A stretch of 64,000 bases of DNA from an uncultured Megasphaera sp. (GTDB taxonomy: Bacteria; Bacillota; Negativicutes; Veillonellales; Megasphaeraceae): positions 1 through 64,000 of the forward strand of contig USGG01000004.1 in assembly GCA_900554215.1 (NCBI GenBank), given 5' to 3'. The position numbers and the translations under genes are program-made. The notes beneath the pieces were generated by a model that was not told where the DNA came from, searched no databases, and saw nothing but the letters and a program-made list of their open reading frames with translations. Below are positions 47,198 to 54,564 of this stretch, piece by piece. Numbering within the stretch: position 1 is the first letter of the stretch; every line of letters starts with the position of its first letter.

Positions 47198-47629
47198 ATG
47201 AATAAAAAAGCAGAATTATTTCAAGACTATTTAAAAGAAAAACAAATCGCGGCCTTTACGGTCGACGAAATCAAGGACGATGCGCTGAACACCGTCGTCT
47301 TCCGCTCCCACATCGACGTCGGCGGTAACCAGCTCCCGACGCTGGTCATCCTGGACAGCAGCATTTACTGCATGATCCGCCTTCTCGTCGCGCCGAAAGC
47401 CCTTCGCGATGACAATAGGGAAGCCGTGCTGGAGCTCATGAACGGCTACAACAAGAAGTATAAATCCTTTAAATACTACGCCGACGACGAAGGCAACCTC
47501 GTCATGGACACGTGCGTATTGTTCAAGGACGGGGAAGCCGACGGCGACATGATTTACACCATGTTCAACGTCATCATCAACCACCTGAACGAATCGTACA
47601 AAGACACGATGAAGGCTATTTGGCAGTAG
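47198..47629 (+). CDS. small YbjN-like protein in the secretion operon
   Basis: 143-residue acidic cytoplasmic protein, with no signal peptide or membrane segment. The sequence 'LVILDSSIYCMIRLLVAPKAL', 'NGYNKKYKSFKYYADDEGNLVMDTCVLF' and 'MIYTMFNVIINHLNESY' resembles the YbjN/secretion-chaperone-like alpha-beta fold; the assignment is by pattern only. Start 47198 is preceded by GAAAGGATGGG; the frame stays open upstream to an ATG at 47126 without a good site. It begins 87 bases after the adhesin stop on the same strand, with a GGGGCCCTG/CAGGGCTCC hairpin between (47146-47167). A role in handling the exoprotein is inferred from position. Confidence 0.5.
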   Translation: MNKKAELFQDYLKEKQIAAFTVDEIKDDALNTVVFRSHIDVGGNQLPTLVILDSSIYCMIRLLVAPKALRDDNREAVLELMNGYNKKYKSFKYYADDEGNLVMDTCVLFKDGEADGDMIYTMFNVIINHLNESYKDTMKAIWQ

Positions 47630-47654
47630 AAAAGAATAGTGCAGTGCATAAAAA

Positions 47655-47696
47655 ACGGGCCTGTCTCGCGCAATCGCGCGGGCAAGCCCGTTTTGC
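47655..47696 (+). terminator. terminator after the YbjN-like gene
   Basis: AACGGGCCTG pairs with CAAGCCCGTT around a GCGCGAT/ATCGCGC inner stem, followed by TTT. Confidence 0.7.
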
Positions 47697-47697
47697 T

Positions 47698-47835
47698 GTT
47701 ATGATTTTAAGCAACTAGCCTGGCATGGCGTTGGCCGTAATCAACGCAAGAGCCCCTTCAAGATGGCACTCTTGAAGGGGCTCGTTATGTTTTGCATACT
47801 TTTCAGTCTACCCGCTGAGTATACCAAGTTTTCGG
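47698..47835. pseudogene. decayed relative of the type I toxin-antitoxin locus
   Basis: On the plus strand a frame ends 'ILSN' stop (AGCAACTAG at 47710-47718), matching the 'LLSN' stop of the peptide at 24111. After the stop both loci have CCGTAAT at the same 16-base distance and a hairpin starting with AGCCC; here it is GAGCCCCTTCAAGA/TCTTGAAGGGGCTC. On the minus strand a promoter-like GCATCGACT, 17-base spacer, TATACT mirrors the antisense promoter GCATTGACT...TATAAT. The toxin 5' part is missing, replaced by the YbjN-gene terminator. Homology is inferred from short matches. Confidence 0.4.
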
Positions 47836-48080
47836 CAGATAGTCGATGCTGAAATTTCTCCTTATTATGCTATGCGTAATCTATTTTTTATAGTTTTTGT
47901 AATACCTCTGGGTTGTTACATGATCACTTACATAATATTTCTCTATCGGGATTTACTTCCAGAGGATTTTATTCTCACTTAGACAGAGGATTTGCATGAG
48001 AGAGGCTATGTTTTCGATGCAATAAGTGAAATATAGCTAGATTCAATTTGCATAAGATGAACGTTTTACTTGAATCTATC
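47836..48080. other. AT-rich stretch without a recognised feature
   Basis: No convincing gene on either strand. The short minus-strand frame beginning at 48371 runs antisense into the P-loop gene and has no ribosome site. Confidence 0.5.
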
Positions 48081-48109
48081 TTGCGAAAGTCTTCGATTTA
48101 AGGTATAAT
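48081..48109 (+). promoter_or_regulatory. promoter of the first oxidoreductase operon
   Basis: TTGCGA (48081-48086), 17-base spacer, TATAAT (48104-48109). A leader of about 145 bases follows, containing the direct repeat AAATGTACA at 48133-48141 and 48150-48158. Confidence 0.7.
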
Positions 48110-48260
48110 ATAAATACCAAATGGTCATGATAAAATGTACACTTAAAGCAAATGTACAACAATATTTAAGAATGAGAAAACCAATTCTTTTAACATGACA
48201 GAATAAGGGAACGGATTCAAGGATTTTTATGGATTCCCCAATAAATGAGGAGTTTACACC

Positions 48261-48938
48261 ATGGATAATTGGATAGATGCCGCTCGGCTTACGGTTATCG
48301 TAGGGCACTTTGGCAGCGGCAAAACGGAATTTGCCGTAAATATGGCAATGGCCTTGGCTGATAAGGGGCATCCCTTTGCCTTGGCTGATTTAGATGTCGT
48401 AGACCCATATTTTCGCTCGCGCGAATGCCGGGATATGATAGAAGAACGAGGCGGCCGGCTGATTGCCAGCTCGCAGATGCATGTAGATGCTGACTTGCCG
48501 TCTATGCCGCCCGATGTATTTGCCTTGTTTGATAATCCTGAGTTATATGGGATTTTAGATATTGGCGGCGACCCGTCGGGAGCCAGAGTGCTGGCCCGCT
48601 ATCGTCATGATCTTCAGCGATGCGGAGCCCGTGTGCTGTGCGTCGTCAATGCCAATCGGCCCTTATCGGATACGGCAGAAAAAGCCGAACGATATGTACG
48701 GGCGATTGAACAGTCGTCAGGAATGAATATCGACGGCTTGGTCAATAATACGCACTGCTGCCAGCTGACCGACGTTGAAGACGTCGTTGCCGGCGCGAAG
48801 ATGGCGCAGGAAGTATCGGTATTAACCGGAATCCCCGTAGTCTGCCATGCTGTCCCCCTACGTTTGGCAGATCGGGTTTCGGATTTAGTATATCCTGTAT
48901 TCCCTATGCAGTTGTACATGAAGAAACCTTGGGAATGA
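48261..48938 (+). CDS. P-loop ATPase (CobQ/MinD-like) linked to a 2-oxoacid:ferredoxin oxidoreductase
   Basis: 225 residues with a clear Walker A 'VIVGHFGSGKTEFAVNMA' (about 11-28), a deviant MinD/ParA-like 'LADLDVVDPYFRSRE', 'LDIGGDPSGARVL' as Walker B region, and 'VNANRPLSDTAEKA'. This is the SIMIBI-class pattern of ATP-dependent maturation or signalling proteins. It leads an operon whose other genes encode all four subunits of an oxidoreductase, suggesting a part in assembly, cluster loading or regulation; this role is inferred. Overlaps the upstream frame of the ferredoxin gene but ends before its preferred start. RBS GAGGAG. Confidence 0.75.
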   Translation: MDNWIDAARLTVIVGHFGSGKTEFAVNMAMALADKGHPFALADLDVVDPYFRSRECRDMIEERGGRLIASSQMHVDADLPSMPPDVFALFDNPELYGILDIGGDPSGARVLARYRHDLQRCGARVLCVVNANRPLSDTAEKAERYVRAIEQSSGMNIDGLVNNTHCCQLTDVEDVVAGAKMAQEVSVLTGIPVVCHAVPLRLADRVSDLVYPVFPMQLYMKKPWE

Positions 48939-48967
48939 CACCCGCAAAGAAAGGAGACGTAACACCT

Positions 48968-49177
48968 ATGGCAATGCATTTGACTTTCAGAAAAGAGCGT
49001 TGTAAAGGATGCGGATTGTGCATCACCGTATGTCCCAAACAGATTCTGGCCTTGGAAGACGGCACGAATATTAAGGGCTACCGGCCGGCACACTGCACGG
49101 ATGAATCGCTCTGCATCGGCTGCGCAAGCTGCGCAAGAATTTGCCCGGATTCGATCATTACTATTGAAAAGGACTAA
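48968..49177 (+). CDS. vorD: 2-oxoacid:ferredoxin oxidoreductase delta subunit (2[4Fe-4S] ferredoxin)
   Basis: 69 residues with two tetranuclear cluster motifs, 'CKGCGLCITVCP' and 'CIGCASCARICP'. It passes electrons from the TPP site to external ferredoxin. Start 48968 is favoured by AAGGAG about 11 bases upstream; earlier in-frame ATGs overlap the P-loop gene. Gene order delta-alpha-beta-gamma is standard for four-subunit enzymes. Confidence 0.88.
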   Translation: MAMHLTFRKERCKGCGLCITVCPKQILALEDGTNIKGYRPAHCTDESLCIGCASCARICPDSIITIEKD

Positions 49178-49200
49178 CAAAGAGGAGTGTGAACTGTTCC

Positions 49201-50268
49201 ATGAAAAGAGAAATTTGGAAGGGCAGTGAAGCTATAGCTGAAGCCGCAATTCGTGCAGGCTGTCGCGGTTTCTTCGGATATCCCATTACCCCGCAGAATG
49301 AAATCCCTGAATATATGTCGCTGAGAATGCCTCAGGTAGGCGGCGTGTTCGTACAGGCTGAATCGGAAGTAGCAGCTATCAACATGGTATACGGCGCGGC
49401 CGGTTCCGGCGTTCGCGCTATGACGTCCTCGTCGTCTCCGGGCGTCAGCTTGAAACAGGAAGGCATCAGCTACGCCGCAGGCGCACAGCTGCCGGCGGTT
49501 ATCGTCAACGTCATGCGCGGCGGCCCGGGCCTTGGCTCCATCCAGCCGTCCCAGGCAGACTATTTCCAGGCAACCCGCGGTGGCGGAAACGGCGACTATC
49601 GTACGCCAGTCCTGGCTCCGGCCAACCTGCAGGAAGCTGTCGACCTGGTACAGGAAGCTTTCGACATTGCTGACCAGTACCGCACGCCTGTCGTCGTATT
49701 GGCAGACGGCCTCATCGGTCAGATGATGGAACCAATCGTATGGAAAGAACACAAACAGCGTCCCCTGCCGCCGAAGGACTGGGCATCGAGCGGACGCGGC
49801 GACCGTGACCACAACAACTTCATCAACTCCCTGCTCATCGACGCCCCGTCGTGCGAAAAACACAACGAAGAGCTGCTGAAGATTTACGCAGAAATCGAAA
49901 AGAACGAAGTACGCTGGGAAGAAATCATGCTGGAAGACGCAGAACTGGTCTTCACGGCCTATGGCACGCCGGCCCGTATTGCCATTACGGTGGCGGAAAA
50001 CCTGCGCAAGAAAGGCATCAAAGCCGGCGTATTCCGCCCGATTACGCTGTGGCCGTTCCCGTATGCCCGCCTGAGAGAAATTGCAGAACAGGCATCGGTT
50101 AAGGTATTCCTGGACGTAGAAATGAGCGCCGGCCAGATGGTCGAAGACGTCAAGCTTGCCGTTGGCGACCGGAAACCGATCGATTTCTATGGCCGGTTGG
50201 GCGGCATGATCCCGACGGTTTCGGAAATCGAAGCCAAGGCAGAAGCAGTCATGGGGGAGGTAAAATAA
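49201..50268 (+). CDS. vorB: 2-oxoacid:ferredoxin oxidoreductase alpha subunit, VorB type
   Basis: 355 residues. 'GSEAIAEAAIRAGCRGFFGYPITPQNEIPEY' and 'FVQAESEVAAINMVYGAAGSG' with 'SSSSPGVSLKQEGISY' are the pyrimidine-binding part of the TPP site. YPITPQNEI, rather than the more general YPITPSTEI, is the pattern I know from annotated 2-oxoisovalerate (VorB) enzymes, so branched-chain 2-oxoacids are likely substrates. Start 49201 is preferred over GTG 49189, which sits one base from the ribosome site. Substrate is not proved by sequence. Confidence 0.85.
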   Translation: MKREIWKGSEAIAEAAIRAGCRGFFGYPITPQNEIPEYMSLRMPQVGGVFVQAESEVAAINMVYGAAGSGVRAMTSSSSPGVSLKQEGISYAAGAQLPAVIVNVMRGGPGLGSIQPSQADYFQATRGGGNGDYRTPVLAPANLQEAVDLVQEAFDIADQYRTPVVVLADGLIGQMMEPIVWKEHKQRPLPPKDWASSGRGDRDHNNFINSLLIDAPSCEKHNEELLKIYAEIEKNEVRWEEIMLEDAELVFTAYGTPARIAITVAENLRKKGIKAGVFRPITLWPFPYARLREIAEQASVKVFLDVEMSAGQMVEDVKLAVGDRKPIDFYGRLGGMIPTVSEIEAKAEAVMGEVK

Positions 50269-50269
50269 T

Positions 50270-51013
50270 ATGAAGACTATATATGCAAAGTCCAAAGGCT
50301 TGCAGGATACCGAATTACATTACTGCCCCGGCTGCAGCCACGGTATCGTGCATAAATTAATTGCGGAAACGCTGGAAGAAATGGATGCGATCAAGACGGC
50401 TATCGGCGTATGCCCCGTAGGCTGCTCCGTATTCGCCGGCAACTACTTTGCCTGCGATATGCTGGAAGCCGCTCACGGCCGTGCGCCTGCCGTAGCGACG
50501 GGCGTAAAACGCACCCATCCGAACGTCCCCGTCTTCACCTATCAGGGCGACGGCGACCTGGCATCCATCGGCGCGGCAGAAATCGTACACGCTGCCATGC
50601 GCGGTGAAAAATTCACGACGATCTTCATCAACAACGCAATCTACGGCATGACGGGCGGCCAGATGGCTCCGACGACCCTGATTGGCCAGCGCGCTACGAC
50701 GGCTCCCTTGGGCCGTACGGTAGAACAGGCGGGCAAACCGATGCGCGTAGCAGAAATGCTGTCGACGTTGGACGGCCTCGTCTATGCAGAACGCGTCTGC
50801 GTTGTCGATATTCCACACTTGATGAAAGCGAAAAAGGCGATCAAGAAAGCCTTTGAACGTCAGATGAACGGCGACGGATTTACCTTTATCGAAGTATTAG
50901 CCGCCTGCCCGACGAACTGGGGTATGGATATTCATGAAGCAAACAAGTGGCTCATGGAAAATATGGCTACGTACTATCCTCTTGGCGTAATTAAAGATGC
51001 GGAGGTGCAATAA
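50270..51013 (+). CDS. vorA: 2-oxoacid:ferredoxin oxidoreductase beta subunit (TPP-binding)
   Basis: 247 residues. 'YCPGCSHGIVHKLI' and 'GVCPVGCSVF' carry cluster- or TPP-proximal cysteines, and 'YQGDGDLASIGAAEIVHAAMRGEKFTTIFINNAIYGMTGGQ' holds the GDGD...NN TPP-Mg site. Starts one base after the alpha stop, so translation is coupled. Paralogue of the protein at 59563. Confidence 0.88.
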   Translation: MKTIYAKSKGLQDTELHYCPGCSHGIVHKLIAETLEEMDAIKTAIGVCPVGCSVFAGNYFACDMLEAAHGRAPAVATGVKRTHPNVPVFTYQGDGDLASIGAAEIVHAAMRGEKFTTIFINNAIYGMTGGQMAPTTLIGQRATTAPLGRTVEQAGKPMRVAEMLSTLDGLVYAERVCVVDIPHLMKAKKAIKKAFERQMNGDGFTFIEVLAACPTNWGMDIHEANKWLMENMATYYPLGVIKDAEVQ

Positions 51014-51014
51014 T

Positions 51015-51554
51015 ATGAAACACGAAGTCATACTCTCCGGTTTTGGCGGCCAGGGCGTCATGTCTATCGGTAAAAACCTTGTAGAAGCAGGGGTAGAAGA
51101 AGATCTGCAGGTTTCATGGGTACCCTCGTACGGCCCGGAAATGCGCGGCGGCACGGCGAACTGTACGGTTATTTTGAGCGATGAACGCATTGGTTCCCCG
51201 CTGGTAGAATATCCGTCGGAAGTCGTAGTCATGAACCGCGCGGCATTGGCAAAATTCGGCCCGCACGTACAAAAAGGCGGCATTATGTTCATCAACAGCA
51301 GCATTGTGCCGGACAAGGTAGACCGTGACGACGTCAAGGTATACTATGTACCGTGCGACGACATTGCCCGCGAACTGGGCAATCCCAAGGTCAGCAACAT
51401 GGTTATGCTCGGCGCATACGTAGCGGCTACGAAGGTGCTGAAAGTAGAAACCATCGAAAACATGATCCATGAAATGTTCACGGGCAAGAAAGCAAAGCTC
51501 GTTCCGCTGAACATGGAAGCCTTAAAACGCGGTATTGCCTGCGTTGAAGGGTAA
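51015..51554 (+). CDS. vorC: 2-oxoacid:ferredoxin oxidoreductase gamma subunit
   Basis: 179 residues with the gamma hallmark 'ILSGFGGQGVMSIGKNL' (CoA/nucleotide-type loop) and 'VSWVPSYGPEMRGGTANCTVILSD'. It forms the CoA-binding part that releases acyl-CoA. GGAGGTG lies 8 bases before ATG 51015, one base after the beta stop. Last gene of the operon; a terminator follows. Confidence 0.88.
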   Translation: MKHEVILSGFGGQGVMSIGKNLVEAGVEEDLQVSWVPSYGPEMRGGTANCTVILSDERIGSPLVEYPSEVVVMNRAALAKFGPHVQKGGIMFINSSIVPDKVDRDDVKVYYVPCDDIARELGNPKVSNMVMLGAYVAATKVLKVETIENMIHEMFTGKKAKLVPLNMEALKRGIACVEG

Positions 51555-51610
51555 GGAACGCTAGACTATAATTACATAGCAGAAAACCTTTTTGCGGGTT
51601 TCTTATAAAA

Positions 51611-51649
51611 AATCCCGGTACTGTCTCATCAGGCAGTGCCGGGATTTTT
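51611..51649 (+). terminator. terminator after the first oxidoreductase operon
   Basis: AATCCCGGTACTG (51611-51623) pairs with CAGTGCCGGGATT (one G-U), then TTT. The following 51655-51800 is AT-rich and empty as far as I can see. Confidence 0.85.
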
Positions 51650-51816
51650 GTTGTAGATTTTTCGTTATAATTGTTGCATTGAGAGAGTGTGGATTGTTTT
51701 TAGATAAAAAGATAGCTTCTTATTAATTGCAATTCTTATTATAGGACGACATTTTAAAGAATTTAATGCAGCATTACACTGGATTTAATCTGCTCTTAGT
51801 ATATAAATATGTTTAG

Positions 51817-51841
51817 TTTATTGATATATTATATCAATAAA
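51817..51841. promoter_or_regulatory. perfect 25-base AT-rich palindrome upstream of the aminotransferase gene
   Basis: TTTATTGATATA (51817-51828), centre T, TATATCAATAAA (51830-51841). It lies about 125 bases upstream of the predicted transcription start. The half-site TTGATA recalls CRP/FNR-type sites but the spacing is wrong for them. Regulator unknown. Confidence 0.5.
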
Positions 51842-51918
51842 ATAATGTAAGATTACTAAAATTTATAAGAAATACATAGTATATTTCTAAAAAGAATAAG
51901 AAATATGCAAAAAGTGAC

Positions 51919-51992
51919 TTGTAAATGCTATATACCTATGATACCATGTAATTAAGATAAAAAAAACAGAACAACGTTCTATACAACAGAAC
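51919..51992 (+). promoter_or_regulatory. promoter and AGAAC-type operator of the aminotransferase gene
   Basis: TTGTAA (51919-51924), 17-base spacer, TACCAT (51942-51947, preceded by TGA as extended -10). Downstream, AGAAC-AAC-GTTCT (51968-51980) and a third half-site AGAAC (51988-51992), 20 bases from the first. The same arrangement is seen at 61111-61182. Confidence 0.65.
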
Positions 51993-52019
51993 AAAAAATA
52001 AATTTAAGGAGTGATTCAT

Positions 52020-53201
52020 ATGCAGTTTTCTGAAAGAATGTCAAGAATTCAACCGTCGGCTATTCGTGATGTACAGAAAAAAATATCTAAAAAGCCAGGA
52101 GTAATTTCTTTTGCAGCTGGCTTGCCGGATCCGGATTTATTTCCGTTGGAAGCATTAGCGGTTTCGACAGAAAAAATGATTCGGGAAAAAGGTAAAGAAG
52201 CTTTTCAATATGGATTGACTAAAGGCTACGGGCCGATGCTTGATAAAATCCTCGAACGAATGGCTCGTAAAGAAAATATTCATGCGACTGTGGACAATAT
52301 CATCATGACGACAGGCTCTCAGCAGGGATTGGCGTTGACTGCTATGATGTTCCTGGAAGAAGGGGATATCGTTGTTGCTGAAAATCCAAGCTATTTGGGC
52401 GGAATCAATGCTTGTCGTCCCTATGGGGCTCAATTTATAGGCGTAGATACGGATGAAGATGGAATTGATACGGAGCAGTTGGATAAGGTATTAAGTGAAA
52501 ATCCAAAAGTTAAGTTACTGTACGTTATTCCTAATTTCCAAAATCCGACAGGTAAAGCTTGGACACTGGAACGGCGCAAAGCCTTTATGGAAGTTATCAA
52601 TAAGTACGACGTCATGGTAGTTGAAGATAATCCTTATGGAGAAATTCGGTTTAAAGGCGAATTCGTTCCTACGTTGAAATCTATGGATACGCAGGGAAAA
52701 ATCATATATTTAGGTTCTTTCTCGAAAATATTGGCACCCGGCCTTCGCCTGGCATGGATGTGCGCGAATCCGGAAGTCATCAAACAAGCCGAATTGATCA
52801 AGGAAGGCTGGGATTTACAGTGCAACCAATTTGTCCAGGTACAGGCTGTGGCATTCATGAATTCCTATGACCTTGAAAAACACATTCAGGGAATTCAGCA
52901 GGCGTACAAGGACAAATGCGAGCTCATGCTGGCTGAAATGGAAAAAGAATTTCCGGCTAATGTGAAGTTTACGAAGCCGGAAGGCGGCATGTTTATCTGG
53001 GTTGTCCTGCCGGAACACGTCGACGCCAACGCTTTCTTAGACACGGCTTTAGAATACGGTGTCGCCTATATTCCCGGCGAATTCTTCTACGCTAATGAAG
53101 GCCCGAAGAATACGATGCGCATGAACTTCACGACCGTATCGGAAGAAAAGATCGTAGAAGGGATTCATTTGCTGGGAAAAGCTTTAAAAAGTATTTGCTG
53201 A
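52020..53201 (+). CDS. PLP-dependent aminotransferase (2-aminoadipate/aromatic/branched-chain type)
   Basis: Converts an amino acid to its 2-oxoacid. The 393-residue class I/II aminotransferase resembles the LysN/KAT2-like branch: 'ISFAAGLPDPDLFP', 'YGLTKGYGPMLDKILERMA', 'TTGSQQGLALTAMMFLEEGD', 'IPNFQNPTGKAWTLERR' and the PLP lysine in 'GSFSKILAPGLRLAW'. There is no N-terminal GntR domain. Start 52020 follows AAGGAG by 8 bases; the in-frame GTG at 52011 overlaps that site. Placed between the oxidoreductase operons, it probably feeds them with a 2-oxoacid; substrate range in this branch is broad. Confidence 0.82.
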   Translation: MQFSERMSRIQPSAIRDVQKKISKKPGVISFAAGLPDPDLFPLEALAVSTEKMIREKGKEAFQYGLTKGYGPMLDKILERMARKENIHATVDNIIMTTGSQQGLALTAMMFLEEGDIVVAENPSYLGGINACRPYGAQFIGVDTDEDGIDTEQLDKVLSENPKVKLLYVIPNFQNPTGKAWTLERRKAFMEVINKYDVMVVEDNPYGEIRFKGEFVPTLKSMDTQGKIIYLGSFSKILAPGLRLAWMCANPEVIKQAELIKEGWDLQCNQFVQVQAVAFMNSYDLEKHIQGIQQAYKDKCELMLAEMEKEFPANVKFTKPEGGMFIWVVLPEHVDANAFLDTALEYGVAYIPGEFFYANEGPKNTMRMNFTTVSEEKIVEGIHLLGKALKSIC

Positions 53202-53252
53202 TGTAAACTTTACAAAGATAGAAACACTCCATCTAAGGAGGGACGCAAAAAA

Positions 53253-54503
53253 ATGACAAATAAAGTGAGTTTCAAGTTAGTTTTGACCATGTTTGTTTTA
53301 GGGGCTTGCTGGTCCATTGTATATATTATTCCTTTTATACAATATATATGGTATGACCCATTTAAAGAATTCATCAACGGGACAAACATGGAAATGGGGT
53401 TTTTGATCACCATATATGGGTTTGGAAATATTTGGGGGGCACCTCTTGGAGGATGGTTTGCTGATCGCTTCAACTACAAATACATATACGTAGGTTCAGT
53501 TATTCTAAATGGTCTGTTGACAATTGCTTTCGTGTTTAATCCTACGTATTCGTTTGCCGTATTCATTTGGATTGGCTTTGCCTTTGCTAGTTTGTTTATG
53601 AATTATCCGGCACACATTAAGATTATTAGAAGTTTAACGACTGATGAAAATCAGGGAAAAATCTTCGGTTTTAATGAAACCTTCATTGGCGTATGGAATA
53701 TTATTATCAATATGATGATGATGGCCATTTACGTCAAGTTTATGGAAGGTATTGCCGGCTTAACAGCTGCGATGATGGGTGTCGCAATTTTGTCCATCGT
53801 GTTAGGCGTTATCGCATTCTTTGTTCTTGAAAAGCCGAAGAAATCTTTGGAAACGGAAGAAAAGACGAATATTATCCAAGACTTCATTTTAGTAGGCCGT
53901 AAAAAAGCCACTTGGTTGGTAGCTATCCTCGTATTCTCTATTTATTCCTTCCTGACTACATTGACATACTTCACTCCGTATTTTACGGACGTACTTGGAG
54001 TTACTATTGTTTTTACTGGATGGGTTGCTATCTTGAGACAACATGGGATGACGTTGCTGGGCGCTCCTATTGGCGGCATACTTTCTGATATTTTGAAATC
54101 TCCGTCAAAAGTTTTGTTGGGTGTACAGGCTTTGGGGATTTTGGGATTTATCATGCTGCTTACAGTACATACGATGACAGCGCCGATTTTGATTGCATTG
54201 ACATTGATTTTATCTGCAGCAGTATATATTGGCCGGGGCGCGTACTATGCGACCATTACGGAAGCGGGCATTCCTAGGGAATTGACAGCGTCTACCATTG
54301 GGATTGCGGCGGCTATTGGCTTCTCTCCTGACTTATTCCAGTTTACGCTGTTTGGATATTGGCTGGACGTATATGGAAAGACGGCTTATACCTATATGTT
54401 CATTTTCCAAACGGTTGTACTGATTATCGGGTTCTTTGCAGCTATCGGTATTTTGAGGTTGCGGAAACAGAATCATGAAACTGTTCAGGCTATGGCAGAA
54501 TAG
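53253..54503 (+). CDS. MFS transporter (OxlT-like)
   Basis: 416 residues with about twelve hydrophobic segments and the MFS loop motif region 'GAPLGGWFADRFNYKYIY' after helix 2. A central cytoplasmic loop is charged ('LEKPKKSLETEEKTN'). It resembles the oxalate/formate antiporter-like group and the paralogue at 61199 (shared 'LVxWxGFAFxxLFxxxPAHIK'). Probably carries a carboxylate such as a 2-hydroxy or 2-oxo acid. It follows the aminotransferase by 51 bases and likely shares its promoter. RBS AAGGAGG. Confidence 0.8.
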   Translation: MTNKVSFKLVLTMFVLGACWSIVYIIPFIQYIWYDPFKEFINGTNMEMGFLITIYGFGNIWGAPLGGWFADRFNYKYIYVGSVILNGLLTIAFVFNPTYSFAVFIWIGFAFASLFMNYPAHIKIIRSLTTDENQGKIFGFNETFIGVWNIIINMMMMAIYVKFMEGIAGLTAAMMGVAILSIVLGVIAFFVLEKPKKSLETEEKTNIIQDFILVGRKKATWLVAILVFSIYSFLTTLTYFTPYFTDVLGVTIVFTGWVAILRQHGMTLLGAPIGGILSDILKSPSKVLLGVQALGILGFIMLLTVHTMTAPILIALTLILSAAVYIGRGAYYATITEAGIPRELTASTIGIAAAIGFSPDLFQFTLFGYWLDVYGKTAYTYMFIFQTVVLIIGFFAAIGILRLRKQNHETVQAMAE

Positions 54504-54512
54504 ACTCGTGTA

Positions 54513-54545
54513 CCCAAGTAATAGAACGTTGTTCTATTACTTGGG
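54513..54545. promoter_or_regulatory. perfect 33-base palindrome with AGAAC-type operator core
   Basis: CCCAAGTAATAGAAC (54513-54527), GTT, GTTCTATTACTTGGG (54531-54545): 15-bp arms without mismatch around AGAAC-GTT-GTTCT. It lies 10 bases after the MFS stop and 20 before the permease start. No T-run follows on the plus strand, so a DNA operator is more likely than a terminator. Confidence 0.75.
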
Positions 54546-54564
54546 AATAAAGGGGGAGGTTTGA

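Noticed and set aside
47512..47718. 68-codon plus-strand frame over the end of the YbjN-like gene
   Set aside because: Most of it is a shadow of the YbjN-like gene and its terminator; only the last codons resemble the toxin tail, so it was described as a remnant.
48066..48371. 101-codon minus-strand frame before the P-loop gene
   Set aside because: No ribosome site, overlaps the start of a well-supported gene and its promoter, and shows no family resemblance.
51817..51841. FNR/CRP-type site TTGAT...ATCAA
   Set aside because: The half-sites are separated by seven bases rather than the four needed for FNR, so it was listed only as an unassigned palindrome.
54513..54545. intrinsic terminator after the first MFS gene
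   Set aside because: The palindrome is perfect but no T-run follows, and its AGAAC core recurs at promoters; an operator explains it better.
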